64,000 nt of DNA. Source: a virus. Shown here piece by piece: positions 38,641-47,886 of the stretch. Numbering within the stretch: the first letter of the stretch is position 1; every line of letters begins with the position of its first letter. The stretch is taken from IMG/VR virus record IMGVR_UViG_3300008107_000074, positions 1 through 64,000 of that record. One strand, given 5' to 3'. The translations under genes and the position numbers were made by a program. The notes beneath the pieces are model-generated. The model did no database searches. It saw nothing but the letters and a program-made list of their open reading frames with translations, and had not been told where the DNA came from.

Positions 38641-38848
38641 GTGAAGGTGTAGGGCAAGGAATCTCAGCCACACAAGTTTTATCAAGTGACGGAAAATAAA
38701 CTGAGTAAGTACCTAAGTAGTAGTTTGTGTCGTAATAATATGGCATCACGACAGTACCTAAATTCAAGGTACCGCCAGTACAAGGATAAAATGTGATAAC
38801 ACCAATTTCACCATCAAAATTACCTGTGTTTATTTTTATTAATGCCAT
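27155..38848 (-). CDS. Giant Thr-alternating repeat protein (3897 aa in this frame; about 5330 aa if frame breaks are joined)
   Basis: Residues 1-66 form a small bead ([16 protein letters not shown] ... TCVAEIPC). From there nearly every second residue is Thr, in units such as [10 protein letters not shown] and [14 protein letters not shown]. One break occurs, near residue 768 ([15 protein letters not shown]). The last 21 residues ([21 protein letters not shown]) are the repeat read out of frame after 27220, so the natural protein almost certainly continued into the two downstream frames. There is no signal peptide, enzyme motif or membrane segment. All four Thr and all four Pro codons are used, so the peptide pattern is kept while the DNA varies. 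It is probably an extended virion stalk or mucin-like surface protein. A consensus-like promoter precedes it (38889-38917). Confidence 0.8.
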   Translation of the reverse strand: MALIKINTGNFDGEIGVITFYPCTGGTLNLGTVVMPYYYDTNYYLGTYSVYFPSLDKTCVAEIPCPTPSPTPSPTLTPSLTPTPTTFTSNTPTPTVTKTPTVTPTVTKTPTVTPTNTITPTNTPTNTVTPTNTPTNEPTVTPTETPTVTPTNTVTPTNTPTNTPTVTPTETPTVTPTNTVTPTESPANTPTVTPTNTVTPTETPTVTPTETPTVTPTNTVTPTNTPTETPTNTPTNTVTPTETPTVTPTNTVTPTETPTNTPTHTVTPTETPTNTPTNTPTETPTNTPTNTVTPTNTPTETPTETPTNTPTNTVTPTVTPTVTPTVTPTNTVTPTNTPTETPTETPTNTPTNTVTLTVTPTETPTNTPTNTPTNTVTPTLSPTVTPTETPTNTPTNTITPTNTPTNTSTVTPTNTVTPTNTPTVTQTETPTLTPTNTATVTPTQTPTNTPTNTVTPTVTPTNTPTVTPTNTVAPTNTPTNTPTETPTNTPTNTPTNTPTETPTLTPTNTVTPTNTVTPTNTVTVTPTETVTPTNTPTNTPTNTPTNTVTPTNTPTNTVTPTNTPTNTPTLSPTNTVTPTNTPTNTPTNTVTPTQTPTNTPTNTVTPTNTPTNTPTNTVTPTNTPTNTPTNTPTNTVTPTNTVTPTNTPTNTPTNTVTPTLSPTVTPTNTVTPTNTPTNTPTNTVTPTLSPTVTPTNTVTPTNTPTNTPTNTPTNTVTPTLSPTVTPTNTVTPTNTPTNTVTPTNTVTPTNTPSVTVTVSPTPAPSCDIDYTMLPSPTPTSTPTPTNTPTVTPTNTVTPSVTLTNTPTNTPTNTVTPTNTPTNTPTKTVTPTLTPTNTPTNTVTPTNTPTNTPTNTVTPTLSPTVTPTNTVTPTNTPTNTPTNTVTPTLTPTATPTNTVTPTNTPTLSPTNTPTNTVTPTNTVTPTNTPTNTPTNTPTNTVTPTNTPTNTVTPTNTPTNTPTNTATPTNTPTNTPTNTVTPTNTPTNTPTNTVSPTLTPTNTPTNTVTPTNTPTNTPTNTVTPTNTPTNTPTNTVTPTNTPTNTPTNTVTPTLSPTVTPTNTVTPTQTPTNTPTNTVTPTNTPTNTPTNTPTNTVTPTNTPTNTPTVTPTNTVTPTNTPTVTPTNTVTPTNTPTNTPTNTATNTVTPTNTPTNTPTNTVTPTNTPTNTPTNTVTPTLTPTNTPTNTPTNTVTPTNTVTPTNTPTNTPTNTPTNTVTPTNTPTNTVTPTNTPTNTPTNTVTPTNTPTNTPTNTVTPTNTPTNTPTNTVTPTNTPTNTPTNTVTPTNTPTNTSTNTVTPTNTPTNTPTNTVTPTNTPTVTPTNTVTPTNTPTNTPTNTVTPTNTPTNTPTNTVTPTNTPTNTPTNTVTPTNTPTNTPTNTVTPTNTPTNTPTNTVTPTNTPTNTPTNTVTPTLSPTVTPTNTVTPTNTPTNTPTNTVTPTNTPTNTPTNTVTPTNTPTNTPTNTVTPTLSPTVTPTNTVTPTNTPTNTPTNTVTPTLSPTVTPTSTVTPTNTPTLSPTNTPTNTVTPTNTVTPTNTPTNTPTNTVTPTLTPTNTPTNTPTNTVSPTNTVTPTNTPTNTPTNTPTNTVTPTNTPTNTPTNTVTPTNTPTNTPTNTVTPTLSPTVTPTNTVTPTNTPTNTPTNTVTPTLSPTVTPTNTVTPTNTPTNTPTNTVTPTQTPTNTPTNTVTPTNTPTNTPTNTVTPTNTPTNTPTNTPTNTVTPTNTVTPTNTPTNTPTNTPTNTVTPTQTPTNTPTKTVTPTLSPTVTPTNTVTPTNTPTNTPTNTVTPTNTPTVTPTNTVTPTNTPTNTPTNTVTPTNTPTNTPTSTVTPTLSPTLTPTNTVTPTLSPTVTPTRTVTPTLTPTNTPTNTVTPTNTPTNTPTNTPTNTVTPTNTVTPTNTPTNTPTNTPTNTVTPTNTPTKTVTPTNTPTNTPTNTVTPTNTPTNTPTNTVTPTNTPTNTVTPTNTPTVTPTNTVTPTLSPTVTPTNTVTPTQTPTNTPTNTVTPTNTPTNTPTNTVTPTNTPTNTVTPTNTPTNTPTNTVTPTNTPTNTPTNTVTPTNTVTPTNTPTNTPTNTVTPTLSPTVTPTNTVTPTNTPTKTVTPTLSPTVTPTNTVTPTQTPTNTPTNTVTPTNTPTNTPTNTVTPTNTPTNTPTNTVTPTLSPTVTPTNTVTPTNTPTNTPTNTVTPTNTPTNTPTNTVTPTNTPTRTVTPTLTPTNTPTNTVTPTNTPTNTPTNTVTPTLTPTVTPTNTVTPTNTPTNTPTNTVTPTNTPTNTPTNTVTPTNTPTNTPTNTVTPTNTPTNTPTNTVTPTNTPTKTVTPTLSPTVTPTNTVTPTNTPTNTPTNTVTPTNTPTNTPTNTVTPTNTPTNTPTNTVTPTLSPTVTPTNTVTPTNTPTNTPTNTVTPTLSPTVTPTNTVTPTNTPTNTPTNTVTPTSTPTRTVTPTLTPTNTPTNTVTPTNTPTNTPTNTVTPTNTPTNTPTNTVTPTNTPTNTPTNTVTPTNTPTRTVTPTLTPTNTPTNTVTPTNTPTNTPTNTVTPTNTPTNTPTNTVTPTLSPTVTPTNTVTPTNTPTNTPTNTVTPTNTPTKTVTPTLSPTVTPTNTVTPTNTPTNTPTNTVTPTNTPTNTPTNTVTPTNTPTNTITPTNTPTKTVTPTLTPTNTPTNTPTNTVTPTNTVTPTNTPTNTVTPTNTPTNTPTNTPTNTVTPTNTPTKTVTPTLTPTNTVTPTNTPTNTPTNTVTPTNTPTNTPTNTVTPTNTPTNTVTPTLSPTVTPTNTVTPTNTPTKTVTPTLTPTNTPTNTVTPTNTPTNTVTPTNTPTNTPTNTVTPTQTPTNTPTNTVTPTNTPTNTVTPTLSPTVTPTNTVTPTNTPTNTPTNTVTPTNTPTKTVTPTLTPTNTPTNTVTPTNTPTNTVTPTLTPTNTPTNTPTNTVTPTNTVTPTNTPTKTVTPTQTPTNTPTNTPTNTVTPTNTVTPTNTPTNTVTPTNTVTPTNTVTPTNTVTPTNTVTPTNTPTRTVTPTLTPTNTPTNTVTPTNTPTNTPTNTVTPTNTPTNTVTPTNTPTNTPTKTVTPTLTPTVTPTNTVTPTNTPTNTNTPTNTPTNTPTNTVTPTNTPTKTVTPTLTPTNTPTNTPTNTVTPTNTVTPTNTPTKTVTPTLTPTNTPTNTVTPTNTPTNTPTNTVTPTNTPTKTVTPTLTPTNTPTNTVTPTNTPTNTPTNTVTPTNTVTPTLSPTNTPTNTVTPTNTPTNTPTNTVTPTNTPTKTVTPTLTPTNTPTNTPTNTVTPTNTVTPTNTPTNTVTPTNTVTPTNTVTPTNTVTPTNTVTPTNTPTKTVTPTLTPTNTPTNTVTPTQTPTNTPTNTVTPTNTPTKTVTPTLTPTNTPTNTVTPTQTPTNTPTNTVTPTNTVTPTNTPTNTPTNTVTPTLTPTNTPTNTVTPTNTPTKTVTPTLTPTNTPTNTPTNSVTPTNTVTPTNTPTNTVTPTNTVTPTNTVTPTNTVTPTNTVTPTNTPTKTVTPTQTPTNTPTNTVTPTNTPTNTPTNTVTPTNTPTKTVTPTLTPTNTPTNTVTPTNTPTKTVTPTLTPTNTVTPTNTPTNTPTNTVTPTNTPTNTVTPTLSPTVTPTNTVTPTNTPTKTVTPTLTPTNTPTNTVTPTNTPTNTPTKTVTPTVTPTNTVTPTNTPTNTPTNTVTPTLSPTVTPTNTVTPTNTPTNTPTNTVTPTNTPTNTPTNTVTPTNTPTNTPTNTVTPTNTPTNTPTNTVTPTNTPTKTVTPTLTPTNTPTNTPTNTVTPTNTVTPTNTPTKTVTPTNTPTNTPTNTPTNTVTPTNTVTPTNTPTNTPTKTVTPTLSPTVTPTNTVTPTNTPTNTVTPTNTPTKTVTPTLTPTNTPTNTVTPTLSPTVTPTNTVTPYTNKYSYKHSDQDCYTYINTY

Positions 38849-38888
38849 TTAAATCTACAGTCTTATCTATATCTATTTTTATTATAAA

Positions 38889-38917
38889 AATATACTCATT
38901 TATTCGGGTATTGTCAA
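38889..38917 (-). promoter_or_regulatory. Sigma70-like promoter before the giant repeat gene
   Basis: On the minus strand TTGACA (38917-38912), a 17-base spacer and TATATT (38894-38889) lie about 41 bases upstream of the ATG at 38848, in the 90-base gap after the 1414-aa gene. The -35 box matches the E. coli sigma70 consensus fully, the -10 box at five of six positions, and the spacing exactly. No comparable match was seen at other gaps I examined. Confidence 0.55.
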
Positions 38918-38938
38918 CGTCTATTTTTACAGTTTTTA

Positions 38939-41900
38939 TCATGGACAATCAAAAATGGAACTACTTAATTCCTCATTAGTTGGTTCTGTAGGACAATGGT
39001 TGGCATCGATATAATATTGACCGAGGTTGAATCCAATATTTGGATGTTTATCGTATTTGTGTTTCATCAGAATTTGGTCGCTGTTATTTCCATTGAAAAC
39101 AACAACAAATTCATCAGTTAGTGGTGTATTGTCTAATTCAAAATTTAGATTGAAGTATAATCCTGTATCGCAATAATTTAAGTCGACATCAATTACTTCT
39201 ATGGTTTTACCATATTTGTTTATTAAATAATCCCCATGGTTATATAATTCTTTCGGATGGTCACAACAAGGTTCAATAAAATCTGTTGGTTTTTTTTGTA
39301 ATTCCTCTGGGAACCTATCGTCAAAAAAGTAAACACTATTTGTAGGTGTTCCAAAATTTTCAATGATTCTATTTGTATAAACTCTTAGTTGTGTTGTTGG
39401 TAAAACTTCAAAAACTTCATAAGTATTATTTTGGGTTAATCCTGTAATGATACTTTTCTTGATTGATGCTAAACATTCAATGTCTGTAATTTCAAGTTTT
39501 TGATAGTTGTACGTAAATGAATACCCTGATACAGGTCCATTCACAATTTGTTGGTGACTATATTCTGTACATTGTTTGTAAGATGCAGATAAAACATATT
39601 CCCCAACATTTAAATCACAAACACTTTTACCACTTATCGTACCACCACTAATATAACTTTCAATATTGTCATCTGTAGTTTGGTTGTCAATGGTTAATCC
39701 GCTATCAACTACTAAAACTATAGAGTCACATTTTAAACCATAGTTAAAGTTTGATTTGTATTCAACTTTTGGTTGTATTGTGTAACCTGTGTAATTGTCA
39801 CAATATGTTGCACCTGAAACAACTGAAATTGGGGATGATATTGTTCCTTGGTAACCAACAATACTAAATAATTCTACGTGACTTTTTCCTGATGGTGTTG
39901 GACATGGGTCATGTTCAATTTTGGGTTGTAGACCTTCAATTTTGAATTTTACTTCTTTATTTGCTGCATCTACAATATTAAAATCTATTACATCATTTTC
40001 TGAAAAACCAGTTAATTTATATACACAATCACTAACTTTTTGAATGTAAACATCCGCATTTTCATTTGTTCCACTTACACAATTAGCATAAATGTTAAAT
40101 GGCCATGTTGAACCTTGTTGGATACCTGTTTTGTATCCAATTACTTCAAAAAACACATCACTCACTAATGTACATCCACTGTTTGAGTCGCAATAAACGG
40201 TATTATCAGTATAAACTTTAACACTGATTCCATTTGTATTTTTTGTGATTTTGTAATCGGCATCAAATCGATAATCAAAATAGTCGACCACTGAACATTC
40301 GTTTGGACCTAATTTTACGGATGAAAACTTAACTTTTTCAACACCATTTTCATCAGTGTATGTTGTGTATTTTATTAATGGTATTGTTTCTGAAAAATAT
40401 GTTTGGCCTGTGGTTCCCGTGAAAGCAGAATAGGGTTCATACCCTGCACTATTTCTTGTAATAGTTACGTCATCAATCAATACAGATAACGCCGATAACC
40501 ATAGTTCTTTAATTTTAGTAACATCAGGTTCAAGATAATCTTTATAATCACATATTAAGGAAAGATTTACCGTATCACCACTGGTGACCCCACTTGTACA
40601 TCCTGTAAATGGTTGTGCATCAAATAATTTTGCACTGTTTGAAGTGTTACTTGTTCCACTAACAATCACATACATAGAGGATGTTAGACCCGTGTAGTCG
40701 GCCCCACCATAAACTGTTCCATCAATTTCAATTACAGGATAGTAAGTAACACCTGTAAGGTTTATTAAACCTCTAAAATTATTTTCTTCACCTAAAATAT
40801 TTTCTAAATCTTCCTCAATTACATTTTCAAAATCAGGGTATAGTTCCTCAATAAATTCTAATGGTTGACAATCATATCTATATTGATATTTTGGTCTACC
40901 AAACACGTTATTTTCTATTAAATTACCGCCGGTCCATTGAGTGGTTGATGGTACTAATTGTTCAACTAATTGTGGCCAATAAGGTGATAATTTATTAACA
41001 AATTCAATAACATTTATTTGATTATATGGTGTAAAACCTGTTGTTTGTGATATATAATCTCTATAGACATCTTCTAATTGAATATAATTTTTTTTGTAAC
41101 GAATTTTGTTAGAATTTGTTACAAGTCCATGAATAAAGGTGTCTAAAAATTCAGCAAAAGTTTTACCTGTTTGGGGTAATAAAGTATTTGTACCAAAACT
41201 TATTAATAATTCTCTACTTTGTCTAAAGATATCATAATCTATACCTCGTGATGGTGAGATATAAATTCCAATGTTTTTTCTATTTAAAATTAATAAATAA
41301 TCATCCTCAATTGGTTTTCCGTCTTTATTATCGACCGCGGAAACCAATTCATAACCGGTATCTAAACCTGGTAATGTTCTATATAAATCAAAGTATTCTT
41401 CTCCGTATGTGTAGTTTTTATTCTTTGTTTTAATTGTTTTGGTGTTACCCGTTAGTATTGAGTTACTACTGTCTAAAACGAGTGGAGTACGGTGTGATAA
41501 TGTAATATCGTACCATCCTGAACCTTTACCAAAGAATATGTTTTCAGTTTCGTTATATGCTCTTCTTGGTAGTCCAGTTTTTTCGTCTACAGGGTAACCC
41601 TCTCTGTCAAATGTTGTTGACGCTGAGTAGTAAACTTTAGAATATGTGAAACCTGTACTATCAAAGGTGGCGTAAGAATATCTTTTGTTACCTTGAATCG
41701 CATCGTATATGTCTTGTTGTAAATTAAAACTAGATGGAATTGACGTTACTTTATAAATGTATTCATCAATCCTAATCAAAGGCTCGGGTGCCCCCAAAAA
41801 TTTTAAAAAGAAATCAATAGAGGATTTTGTTCCTTTTGATTTATAAATGTGAGCAAGATTTATAAGTAATCTTCGATAAAACTCATACTCAGCTTCAATT

Positions 41901-43183
41901 AAATTCGTACCGGTTGATACTCCGTCATAATTTGATTGTAATCTTGAATATAAAACATCATTTAGACTATTTTCATCGAATAAATTTAATGTTGATAAAC
42001 CTAAATTTTCTGCTAAGTTTTTTAAAAGTACATCAGGTAAATTATTAATTCCATCATAACTTACGTTTCTCATATAAGCTATGTTGTCTATGTATTTCTT
42101 TACACTATCAAAGCTTTGACCATATAATTGAAATACACTTTCAGCTCTTTTATCTTCGGTGTCAAATTCAAATAACTGTGGTGCGGCTAAAAATCTAACC
42201 ATTAGATTAGATTTATACACATCTATCTCATCAGCAATATCTTTTAATTTACCAACATATAAATCGTAATCAAAACCGGTTATTTGTATGTTATAACCAT
42301 CATTAGATATTGGCCAAGTTATTACAACATCAACCAAAGATGTTTTTGAATTGTCTTGAACATCTCTCGGTACTTTAAATGATGAAGTATAAATTGGATT
42401 TGTTTCTCTATTTAAAAGTGATTCCTCTAAATCGTCTAACCCTTCGAAAAATTCTTCAACTAAACCATCGTTTGGTCTTATCAATAAATTTTCTGAATAT
42501 GTTGAACCAGTAAATGGTTGTCCATATACCTTTAAGTAAATTCTATTGTTTGTATTCGGTTCGCTGTATTCTAAAATTGGATATGGTGTGTTATTTGTAA
42601 CAACAACATATTTTGTATAAGACGAATAAAAATTTCTTAATTCGTTTTCAGTTTCTGGTTTAACTACTGAATTAGGCTCAACAAAAACTAAATCAAAAGG
42701 ATTGAATATTTTACTTCTTTCGATGTAAAAAGTTGTGGTATTGGTGCTATCGTTATATGTTATTCCACTAGCACTGTAATTAGAAACACCTATAGGACTG
42801 TCCGATAAGATTGAAATTCCACCCGGAAACTTGTTTATAATTCTAGTTAATGAAACTAAAATTCTACTTGTTAACGAACCAAATAAAGATTTATCGGCAT
42901 ATTTTTTGTTGCCCTTAAACCTTACTTCGTCAGTTCTCTTTTTTCTTGGTGTTGCTGATGTTGTTTGAATACCCTCAACCTCTTTTAACGTATCTAATGT
43001 TAAAAATTGAGAGAATGGGTTACTCGTAAAATTTTTAGAATCTTTGTCAGGGATAGACTTATCAAGCGCAAATACGGTGTTGGTTAGTGCAGATGAACCA
43101 TCAGTTATCTGTCTACCAACTAAGAAATCATTAAATGTTTCCGCTCCGCTTGACGCTTGACTCGGTACTTTTCTCCTTGCCAT
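38939..43183 (-). CDS. Large baseplate/tail protein with P2 gpI-like motif, 1414 aa
   Basis: Residues about 320-480 contain AESVFQLYGQSFDSVKKYIDNI and later RRLLINLAHIYKSKGTKSSIDFFLKFLG. The second resembles the conserved helix-KGT-helix motif of P2 gpI and related baseplate wedge proteins. The C-terminal half is beta-rich, with Cys-containing domains (CTSGVTSGDTVNLSLIC, CDSNSGCTLVSD). Position downstream of gp25 and gp6 suggests a wedge protein in the place of T4 gp7. It follows its upstream neighbour with a one-base overlap (43183). Confidence is high for virion protein and moderate for the specific role. Confidence 0.7.
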   Translation of the reverse strand: MARRKVPSQASSGAETFNDFLVGRQITDGSSALTNTVFALDKSIPDKDSKNFTSNPFSQFLTLDTLKEVEGIQTTSATPRKKRTDEVRFKGNKKYADKSLFGSLTSRILVSLTRIINKFPGGISILSDSPIGVSNYSASGITYNDSTNTTTFYIERSKIFNPFDLVFVEPNSVVKPETENELRNFYSSYTKYVVVTNNTPYPILEYSEPNTNNRIYLKVYGQPFTGSTYSENLLIRPNDGLVEEFFEGLDDLEESLLNRETNPIYTSSFKVPRDVQDNSKTSLVDVVITWPISNDGYNIQITGFDYDLYVGKLKDIADEIDVYKSNLMVRFLAAPQLFEFDTEDKRAESVFQLYGQSFDSVKKYIDNIAYMRNVSYDGINNLPDVLLKNLAENLGLSTLNLFDENSLNDVLYSRLQSNYDGVSTGTNLIEAEYEFYRRLLINLAHIYKSKGTKSSIDFFLKFLGAPEPLIRIDEYIYKVTSIPSSFNLQQDIYDAIQGNKRYSYATFDSTGFTYSKVYYSASTTFDREGYPVDEKTGLPRRAYNETENIFFGKGSGWYDITLSHRTPLVLDSSNSILTGNTKTIKTKNKNYTYGEEYFDLYRTLPGLDTGYELVSAVDNKDGKPIEDDYLLILNRKNIGIYISPSRGIDYDIFRQSRELLISFGTNTLLPQTGKTFAEFLDTFIHGLVTNSNKIRYKKNYIQLEDVYRDYISQTTGFTPYNQINVIEFVNKLSPYWPQLVEQLVPSTTQWTGGNLIENNVFGRPKYQYRYDCQPLEFIEELYPDFENVIEEDLENILGEENNFRGLINLTGVTYYPVIEIDGTVYGGADYTGLTSSMYVIVSGTSNTSNSAKLFDAQPFTGCTSGVTSGDTVNLSLICDYKDYLEPDVTKIKELWLSALSVLIDDVTITRNSAGYEPYSAFTGTTGQTYFSETIPLIKYTTYTDENGVEKVKFSSVKLGPNECSVVDYFDYRFDADYKITKNTNGISVKVYTDNTVYCDSNSGCTLVSDVFFEVIGYKTGIQQGSTWPFNIYANCVSGTNENADVYIQKVSDCVYKLTGFSENDVIDFNIVDAANKEVKFKIEGLQPKIEHDPCPTPSGKSHVELFSIVGYQGTISSPISVVSGATYCDNYTGYTIQPKVEYKSNFNYGLKCDSIVLVVDSGLTIDNQTTDDNIESYISGGTISGKSVCDLNVGEYVLSASYKQCTEYSHQQIVNGPVSGYSFTYNYQKLEITDIECLASIKKSIITGLTQNNTYEVFEVLPTTQLRVYTNRIIENFGTPTNSVYFFDDRFPEELQKKPTDFIEPCCDHPKELYNHGDYLINKYGKTIEVIDVDLNYCDTGLYFNLNFELDNTPLTDEFVVVFNGNNSDQILMKHKYDKHPNIGFNLGQYYIDANHCPTEPTNEELSSSIFDCP

Positions 43184-44100
43184 TATTCTGTTATAGTATC
43201 AAAGTTTAAGGTTTCGTCTACGTCATTTCTTTCTTCACGAATCTCATATAATGTTTCATTAAATTCGTCTTTAACTTCGTAAAGATTGTATTGTCTATAG
43301 ATGTTATTATTATTGTCATAGATGGTATAGATACCTTGTGAAACCGCTTTACTTTGATTACCATAAAGAGCATGTGCCAATGTTGAAGCATCATGTTCAA
43401 CCATTTCTACCTCAATTGTGGTGGGATTTAAATATGTGTTTGTTAATATGATTTTTTGTGATGGTACACCAATAAATGGAACCGTATTTGGTTTATTTGT
43501 TGGTGCTGAAGATGGTGTTACTGTTAAAAACATCAAATTGGTTGCCTGTTCACTATACTGATATCTGATAGCTTTTTGTGATGTACTTGTTAAATTTGAA
43601 ACAATTGGTGTACAGTAGAACGAAGATGTTACGATTCTATAAAAATTTGGAATTTTTTTATTGTCAGATGAATTAATGTACTCAATTCTATATCCAACAA
43701 GTCCTTGTGGTGTAAATTTATTTCTATCATCAGCAGGAACATTGGATAAGTCAATGACCAATCCTCTAACTGAAGGTAGAGACGCTAAAATTCCACAATC
43801 AGTAATTGAAGTTCTTATTTGTTTTGGTCTTATATGGAGTGTGTATACACCTAAATCCGCAAAATCGGATGCGGTTAATTTTAAGTTGTACAATCCACCT
43901 AAGATTTCAACATTAGGTGCTGAAGTATCATCCGTGGTGTTCGAATTATGATAAACAGGGGTTAATACTTCAGCTGAACTTAATTTCTTAAGAGTAACAG
44001 TCGAAGTGCTATTTCTATCCGCAACGTAATGAAAATAAATTTCAACGTCTTCGGGTGACACATCTGATGGTCTAATTATACCGTAACTACCTACTGCCAT
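43183..44100 (-). CDS. Virion structural protein, 305 aa
   Basis: Starts MAVGSYGIIRPSDVSPEDVEIYFHYVADR and is strand-rich. It includes LGGLYNLKLTASDFADLGVYTLHIRP-like beta-sandwich sequence and a helical acidic C-terminus (LYEVKDEFNETLYEIREERNDVDE). It lies between the 388-aa PKD-like gene and the 1414-aa wedge-like gene, in an uninterrupted structural operon. A TATTTAT element (44112-44118) precedes it by 11 bases. A baseplate or tail accessory role is inferred from position only. Confidence 0.65.
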   Translation of the reverse strand: MAVGSYGIIRPSDVSPEDVEIYFHYVADRNSTSTVTLKKLSSAEVLTPVYHNSNTTDDTSAPNVEILGGLYNLKLTASDFADLGVYTLHIRPKQIRTSITDCGILASLPSVRGLVIDLSNVPADDRNKFTPQGLVGYRIEYINSSDNKKIPNFYRIVTSSFYCTPIVSNLTSTSQKAIRYQYSEQATNLMFLTVTPSSAPTNKPNTVPFIGVPSQKIILTNTYLNPTTIEVEMVEHDASTLAHALYGNQSKAVSQGIYTIYDNNNNIYRQYNLYEVKDEFNETLYEIREERNDVDETLNFDTITE

Positions 44101-44124
44101 GTTTTTTTATAATAAATATGAAAA

Positions 44125-45291
44125 TTATTGTTTTCTAATATTAAAATATCCGTTTCCATAAATTGATAATTCACCTGTGTTGTCAATTTCAGATAATCGT
44201 AATGTTTTTTCCATTACACCTTGTTTTCCTCTTTCAACAAAAATGTCAGAATAGATTACTGGTTCATCAATAAATCCTAAGAAATGTTCATTTCTTGTAA
44301 TAACCTTATTGATGACTTCTTCTTTTGTAAATCCTGATGTTGTACCAGTAATTGTAGTGATTCCATCCTCAAAATCTTGATAATACAAATTATCAATTGT
44401 GTATGCACTGTAAGCCACACCATTTGTTACTCCTGTAGTTACACCTGAGTATGTATTTGAACCGTATAATTTTAATTCGCTAATTTTACTTTTACCAATT
44501 GCAGCATATGTAAATGTGGTATAACCTGTGTTGGTTCCATTATAGTCTAAATCGTTTAGATAATTTTGACTTTGACCCGATATGTTGGTGTATGGTATTG
44601 TGAACCCGGAGAATGTCCCTAATGGGTTAGAGACAGTGGTATTTGAAGGTACTTGTACTTTCTTTTTAGTTTCAAACTGACTCCATGGTGTGTTGATTGA
44701 AATTGATATGGTTGTTTCGCCGGTGGATGAATATGTTTTTGTTGCGGTAATTCCAGTTGTTGATAGAATACTTGTAGTCCCGTCTCCCCAACTGACAGTA
44801 AAATCGATAAAATGTATTTCAGAAACTTTACTCGTGTCCACCGTATTGTAAACCTGAACTGTGTTACCGGTCTGAGTATAAGAAAAGTTACAAATTTGTT
44901 CAACTTGTTCAAGTTCCCCATCAAAACCAACCATTACACCCATTTCGTCAACGTGTGTTTCTAAAAATATCGGTAACATGTGTTCACCATACGCCTCCCC
45001 TTTTGTAATATTGTTCCAACCATATAGTTCTAAAGTTAAATCACAACCAGCGTCTCCGTAAGAGTTGGTTGGTATGGTGGTTCCCGTCCACATGTAGTAT
45101 CCATTACTAACAGTACCACCAGTGACGTTATACACTATAAAACCATCTAAAGGGTCAAGATATTGAGACTCCGACCACGATATTAAACTACCCAAACTAT
45201 TGTACCAATATGGACCATCGTTTGAATACAATTTAACATTAGGAATATTTTTCCTAAGTATTTCGTATTTTGTTGGTGATTTAATATCCAT
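44125..45291 (-). CDS. Virion structural protein with PKD-like domain, 388 aa
   Basis: Residues about 160-215 show a PKD-type Ig fold: FTVSWGDGTTS followed by ATKTYSSTGETTISISI, the WGDGT and tY..G pattern of PKD domains. These usually mediate protein or glycan contacts. The rest is Gly/Thr/Tyr-rich beta sequence ending in GNGYFNIRKQ. Its ATG overlaps the stop of the 277-aa gene by one base. It probably forms part of the tail, baseplate or fibre attachment region. Confidence 0.65.
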   Translation of the reverse strand: MDIKSPTKYEILRKNIPNVKLYSNDGPYWYNSLGSLISWSESQYLDPLDGFIVYNVTGGTVSNGYYMWTGTTIPTNSYGDAGCDLTLELYGWNNITKGEAYGEHMLPIFLETHVDEMGVMVGFDGELEQVEQICNFSYTQTGNTVQVYNTVDTSKVSEIHFIDFTVSWGDGTTSILSTTGITATKTYSSTGETTISISINTPWSQFETKKKVQVPSNTTVSNPLGTFSGFTIPYTNISGQSQNYLNDLDYNGTNTGYTTFTYAAIGKSKISELKLYGSNTYSGVTTGVTNGVAYSAYTIDNLYYQDFEDGITTITGTTSGFTKEEVINKVITRNEHFLGFIDEPVIYSDIFVERGKQGVMEKTLRLSEIDNTGELSIYGNGYFNIRKQ

Positions 45292-46124
45292 TATTGTTTT
45301 CTTTCATAAAAATTTATTGGTGCGGTTACTATTCCTTTTCTTGTACCTAATGAACCATTATACGCATAAACTATGTATGAATAATTTGTTCTATCTATAA
45401 TTACTTTATAGTAGACATCTTCTTCTTCAGCATACGGTGTTGTTGCATTTACATTTTTTGATTTATTTACAAAATCAATAACACTTCCGTCTTTTGCATT
45501 ATAGTACTTGGCGGTCATATAAAATGTATTTCCCGTAATATTTGTTTCATCAAATGGTGAATCATCCGCAAACCAAAAAAAGTACATATTTTCCGTATTT
45601 CTGTAGTTTGAACCAGTGAAAACAGGGACATAAACAAAATCGTTTAGAGGTAACGTAGCTCCCGACGGTGTGCCTGTATAATATATTCTTTCACCAAGAG
45701 GGAGTGATAAATTCTTTGCAAAAACCAATCTTCTATTCGTTTGATTTGGTGATGCGTCATTATTAGTTTTGTAAAACTCTAATCTGAAAAAACTTTCTGT
45801 TGACTGTTTTAACATTTTAGAATTTTCTTCCATTGTTATTCCAACGTCTTCATAATTTTGTGAGTAATTACCAAAACTATTCAAAAAATAAAAATTATAC
45901 CATATGTCCGTTTGGTTAAAAGTATTATCAGTTACCGGTGAAACTTGGTCATATGCGGTATGTATGTATCTTACAGTTTCATAATTTTCAGTTGGGTTGA
46001 TGATTTCATATAAAATCTCTTGCTCCATCTGCTCAGCATTATCAGTCCAACCCAAATCTGTTTTAAACATTTGGTTTGATGGAATTATAATTGTTTGGTC
46101 ATTATTTTTAGCAAGAATTTTCAT
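45291..46124 (-). CDS. Virion structural protein, 277 aa
   Basis: Rich in Tyr, Asn and Phe, with predicted strands throughout (IWYNFYFLNSFGNYSQNYEDVG, YYKVIIDRTNYSYIVYAYNG). It ends NFYERKQ; the neighbouring 388-aa protein ends FNIRKQ, a similar terminal pattern that may mark a shared assembly contact. No known domain. It sits one base from the 586-aa gene and overlaps the 388-aa gene by one base. Confidence 0.6.
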   Translation of the reverse strand: MKILAKNNDQTIIIPSNQMFKTDLGWTDNAEQMEQEILYEIINPTENYETVRYIHTAYDQVSPVTDNTFNQTDIWYNFYFLNSFGNYSQNYEDVGITMEENSKMLKQSTESFFRLEFYKTNNDASPNQTNRRLVFAKNLSLPLGERIYYTGTPSGATLPLNDFVYVPVFTGSNYRNTENMYFFWFADDSPFDETNITGNTFYMTAKYYNAKDGSVIDFVNKSKNVNATTPYAEEEDVYYKVIIDRTNYSYIVYAYNGSLGTRKGIVTAPINFYERKQ

Positions 46125-46125
46125 A

Positions 46126-47886
46126 TTAACATTTAAACTTGTTTACGTTCTTAACTTTATCTTGTTTATTCCTGTAGATATTTTCGTTTCGTAAATAAAA
46201 ATCAATATCACTTTTTACATAATGTATATTATTAATAAAAGGAAAGTTGGTACCGAAACCATCAGGGTCAATAAATCCATGGTCGTATAAATCTCTCCAT
46301 TTCCATAACGCCTCGTCTTCAAAATATTTTGAATTCTGTGGTAATCCGTATACTTGATTTGTTGTTGAAGTTTCAATATATGGTGACAATTGTCTTAGTT
46401 TTACTCTATGGTGTGGTTGATAATAAAGACCATACATGTTTGTCATTGAACCACCTGAAAAGGTTACAGTTGTACCCGTTTGTCCATAATCAAAAACAAA
46501 TAAAGGATTAGAGAATCTGTGATATGATTCACTTATAATTCTTTCTTTTAATTCTGAACGATTGTATTCAACAAAGGCACCATGTAAAACTGTACCAACA
46601 GGTAAATCTACACCTGTTGTAAAATTATAGGTTGTTGCACTAATCGTTCTCGAGAAACCACTTGTTAATATGGACGTTTCAGTAGTTCCTGTACCATTAA
46701 AATGTTCGTCAACCCATGTATCATGAAAATTGAATTTCCAACCAACTTTAGGTGGGTATTCAAAATAACCGTTTCTATTGGCCAAAATGGTACTTACATA
46801 AACTTCAGTTGGTAAATAACCTAAATTATTAGTTAATCCCGTAAGAACAAATGGTTCTTTGAAATCATAAATTAATGATTCCATCATATTCCTTTCAACC
46901 AAAACATCAGAAACACCAGCACTATTTTCTAAAAGTAATTTTCTTTCGTTTTCCCAAATAGATGACTCAAATCCAATTTTGTCTAATATATAATCTTCCC
47001 TTTCTGTTAGTGTTTTGTGTTTGTGAACGTAATAATTAGATGTGGAACCTGTTATGTCATTTCTGTCAAGACATCGTTTACCAAAAACAACTGTTGAAAG
47101 TGTTGAACCAGAGGGTAATTCGGATTTAGATATTTCTAAAACATATTTTTCAGAATTATATATTGAGTCACCAACACTTATAATTGTGAATGTTTTACCC
47201 GTGACATTTACCGCGTTATTAAAACTACCTCCGCTTAGTGTAATAAATTCACCCGATAACATTCCGTGTTCTACAGGACTTGTTAACTTGTATGTGTTAC
47301 CATTGCTTTCAACCCTAAAAGGTATTCCATCGCCTGATGTAAAACTAAAATAAGTTCCACCACTTAATGAATATTTCATCGGATAAGCACTGTCTTGACC
47401 ATAAACATATGAAAGGTATATGTTCCAATTGTGATATGGTGCTTGTATGGACGATATTGAGGTGTGTTCAGTTTCTCCTGAATAAGCAAAAATGGGACTG
47501 TACGTTGTTAATGATGAAATAGTTTGTATAGTGTTTATTTGTCTTACCACATCTTTTCTTAAAAAAGCAAATTCTTGGTAGGGTATGAAACCTGTAAAAT
47601 CATTATTACCACCGTCACCAACCAAATACAGTCTTTTTAATAATGGATTATATTCAGATGAACCACTATAAAGATTTCTAAAAACCATTTTTAGTTTACC
47701 ATGAATTTTATAGCTATTACTTTCGTTCCTTTCTTTATTAAAGAGCTCCGCGTTACTTAGAATAATTGTTCTGTCACCTTCTCTTAAAAGATTCTCAGTT
47801 TCCTCTAACCCAACACGAATTGTTTGGTCTTCATTGATTGAACCAAAAAATTTTTTAGATGGTAATATAATCCTTTTTTTATCCAT
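46126..47886 (-). CDS. Virion structural protein, 586 aa
   Basis: The N-terminus (RIILPSKKFFGSINEDQTIRVGLEETENLLREGDRTIILS) is polar and may be a docking segment. The middle is Gly/Ser/Thr-rich beta sequence. Later parts contain YHRFSNPLFVFDYGQTGTTVTFSGG and a charged Lys/Asn-rich end. It is coupled by a one-base overlap to the 1374-aa gene. The N-terminal NxDQTIRVGLEE-like pattern resembles GKDQKVVVELKNDFD of the next protein upstream, hinting at a shared attachment motif. Role unassigned beyond tail/baseplate. Confidence 0.65.
   Translation of the reverse strand: MDKKRIILPSKKFFGSINEDQTIRVGLEETENLLREGDRTIILSNAELFNKERNESNSYKIHGKLKMVFRNLYSGSSEYNPLLKRLYLVGDGGNNDFTGFIPYQEFAFLRKDVVRQINTIQTISSLTTYSPIFAYSGETEHTSISSIQAPYHNWNIYLSYVYGQDSAYPMKYSLSGGTYFSFTSGDGIPFRVESNGNTYKLTSPVEHGMLSGEFITLSGGSFNNAVNVTGKTFTIISVGDSIYNSEKYVLEISKSELPSGSTLSTVVFGKRCLDRNDITGSTSNYYVHKHKTLTEREDYILDKIGFESSIWENERKLLLENSAGVSDVLVERNMMESLIYDFKEPFVLTGLTNNLGYLPTEVYVSTILANRNGYFEYPPKVGWKFNFHDTWVDEHFNGTGTTETSILTSGFSRTISATTYNFTTGVDLPVGTVLHGAFVEYNRSELKERIISESYHRFSNPLFVFDYGQTGTTVTFSGGSMTNMYGLYYQPHHRVKLRQLSPYIETSTTNQVYGLPQNSKYFEDEALWKWRDLYDHGFIDPDGFGTNFPFINNIHYVKSDIDFYLRNENIYRNKQDKVKNVNKFKC

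Noticed and set aside
24862-38699. Long plus-strand open frames through the repeat array, encoding [13 protein letters not shown]-type peptides
   Set aside because: They are the mirror of the (T-x)n array: the complement of ACN/CCN/AAT codons lacks stops in several frames. They start at arbitrary points, have no leader, and oppose the direction of every other gene.
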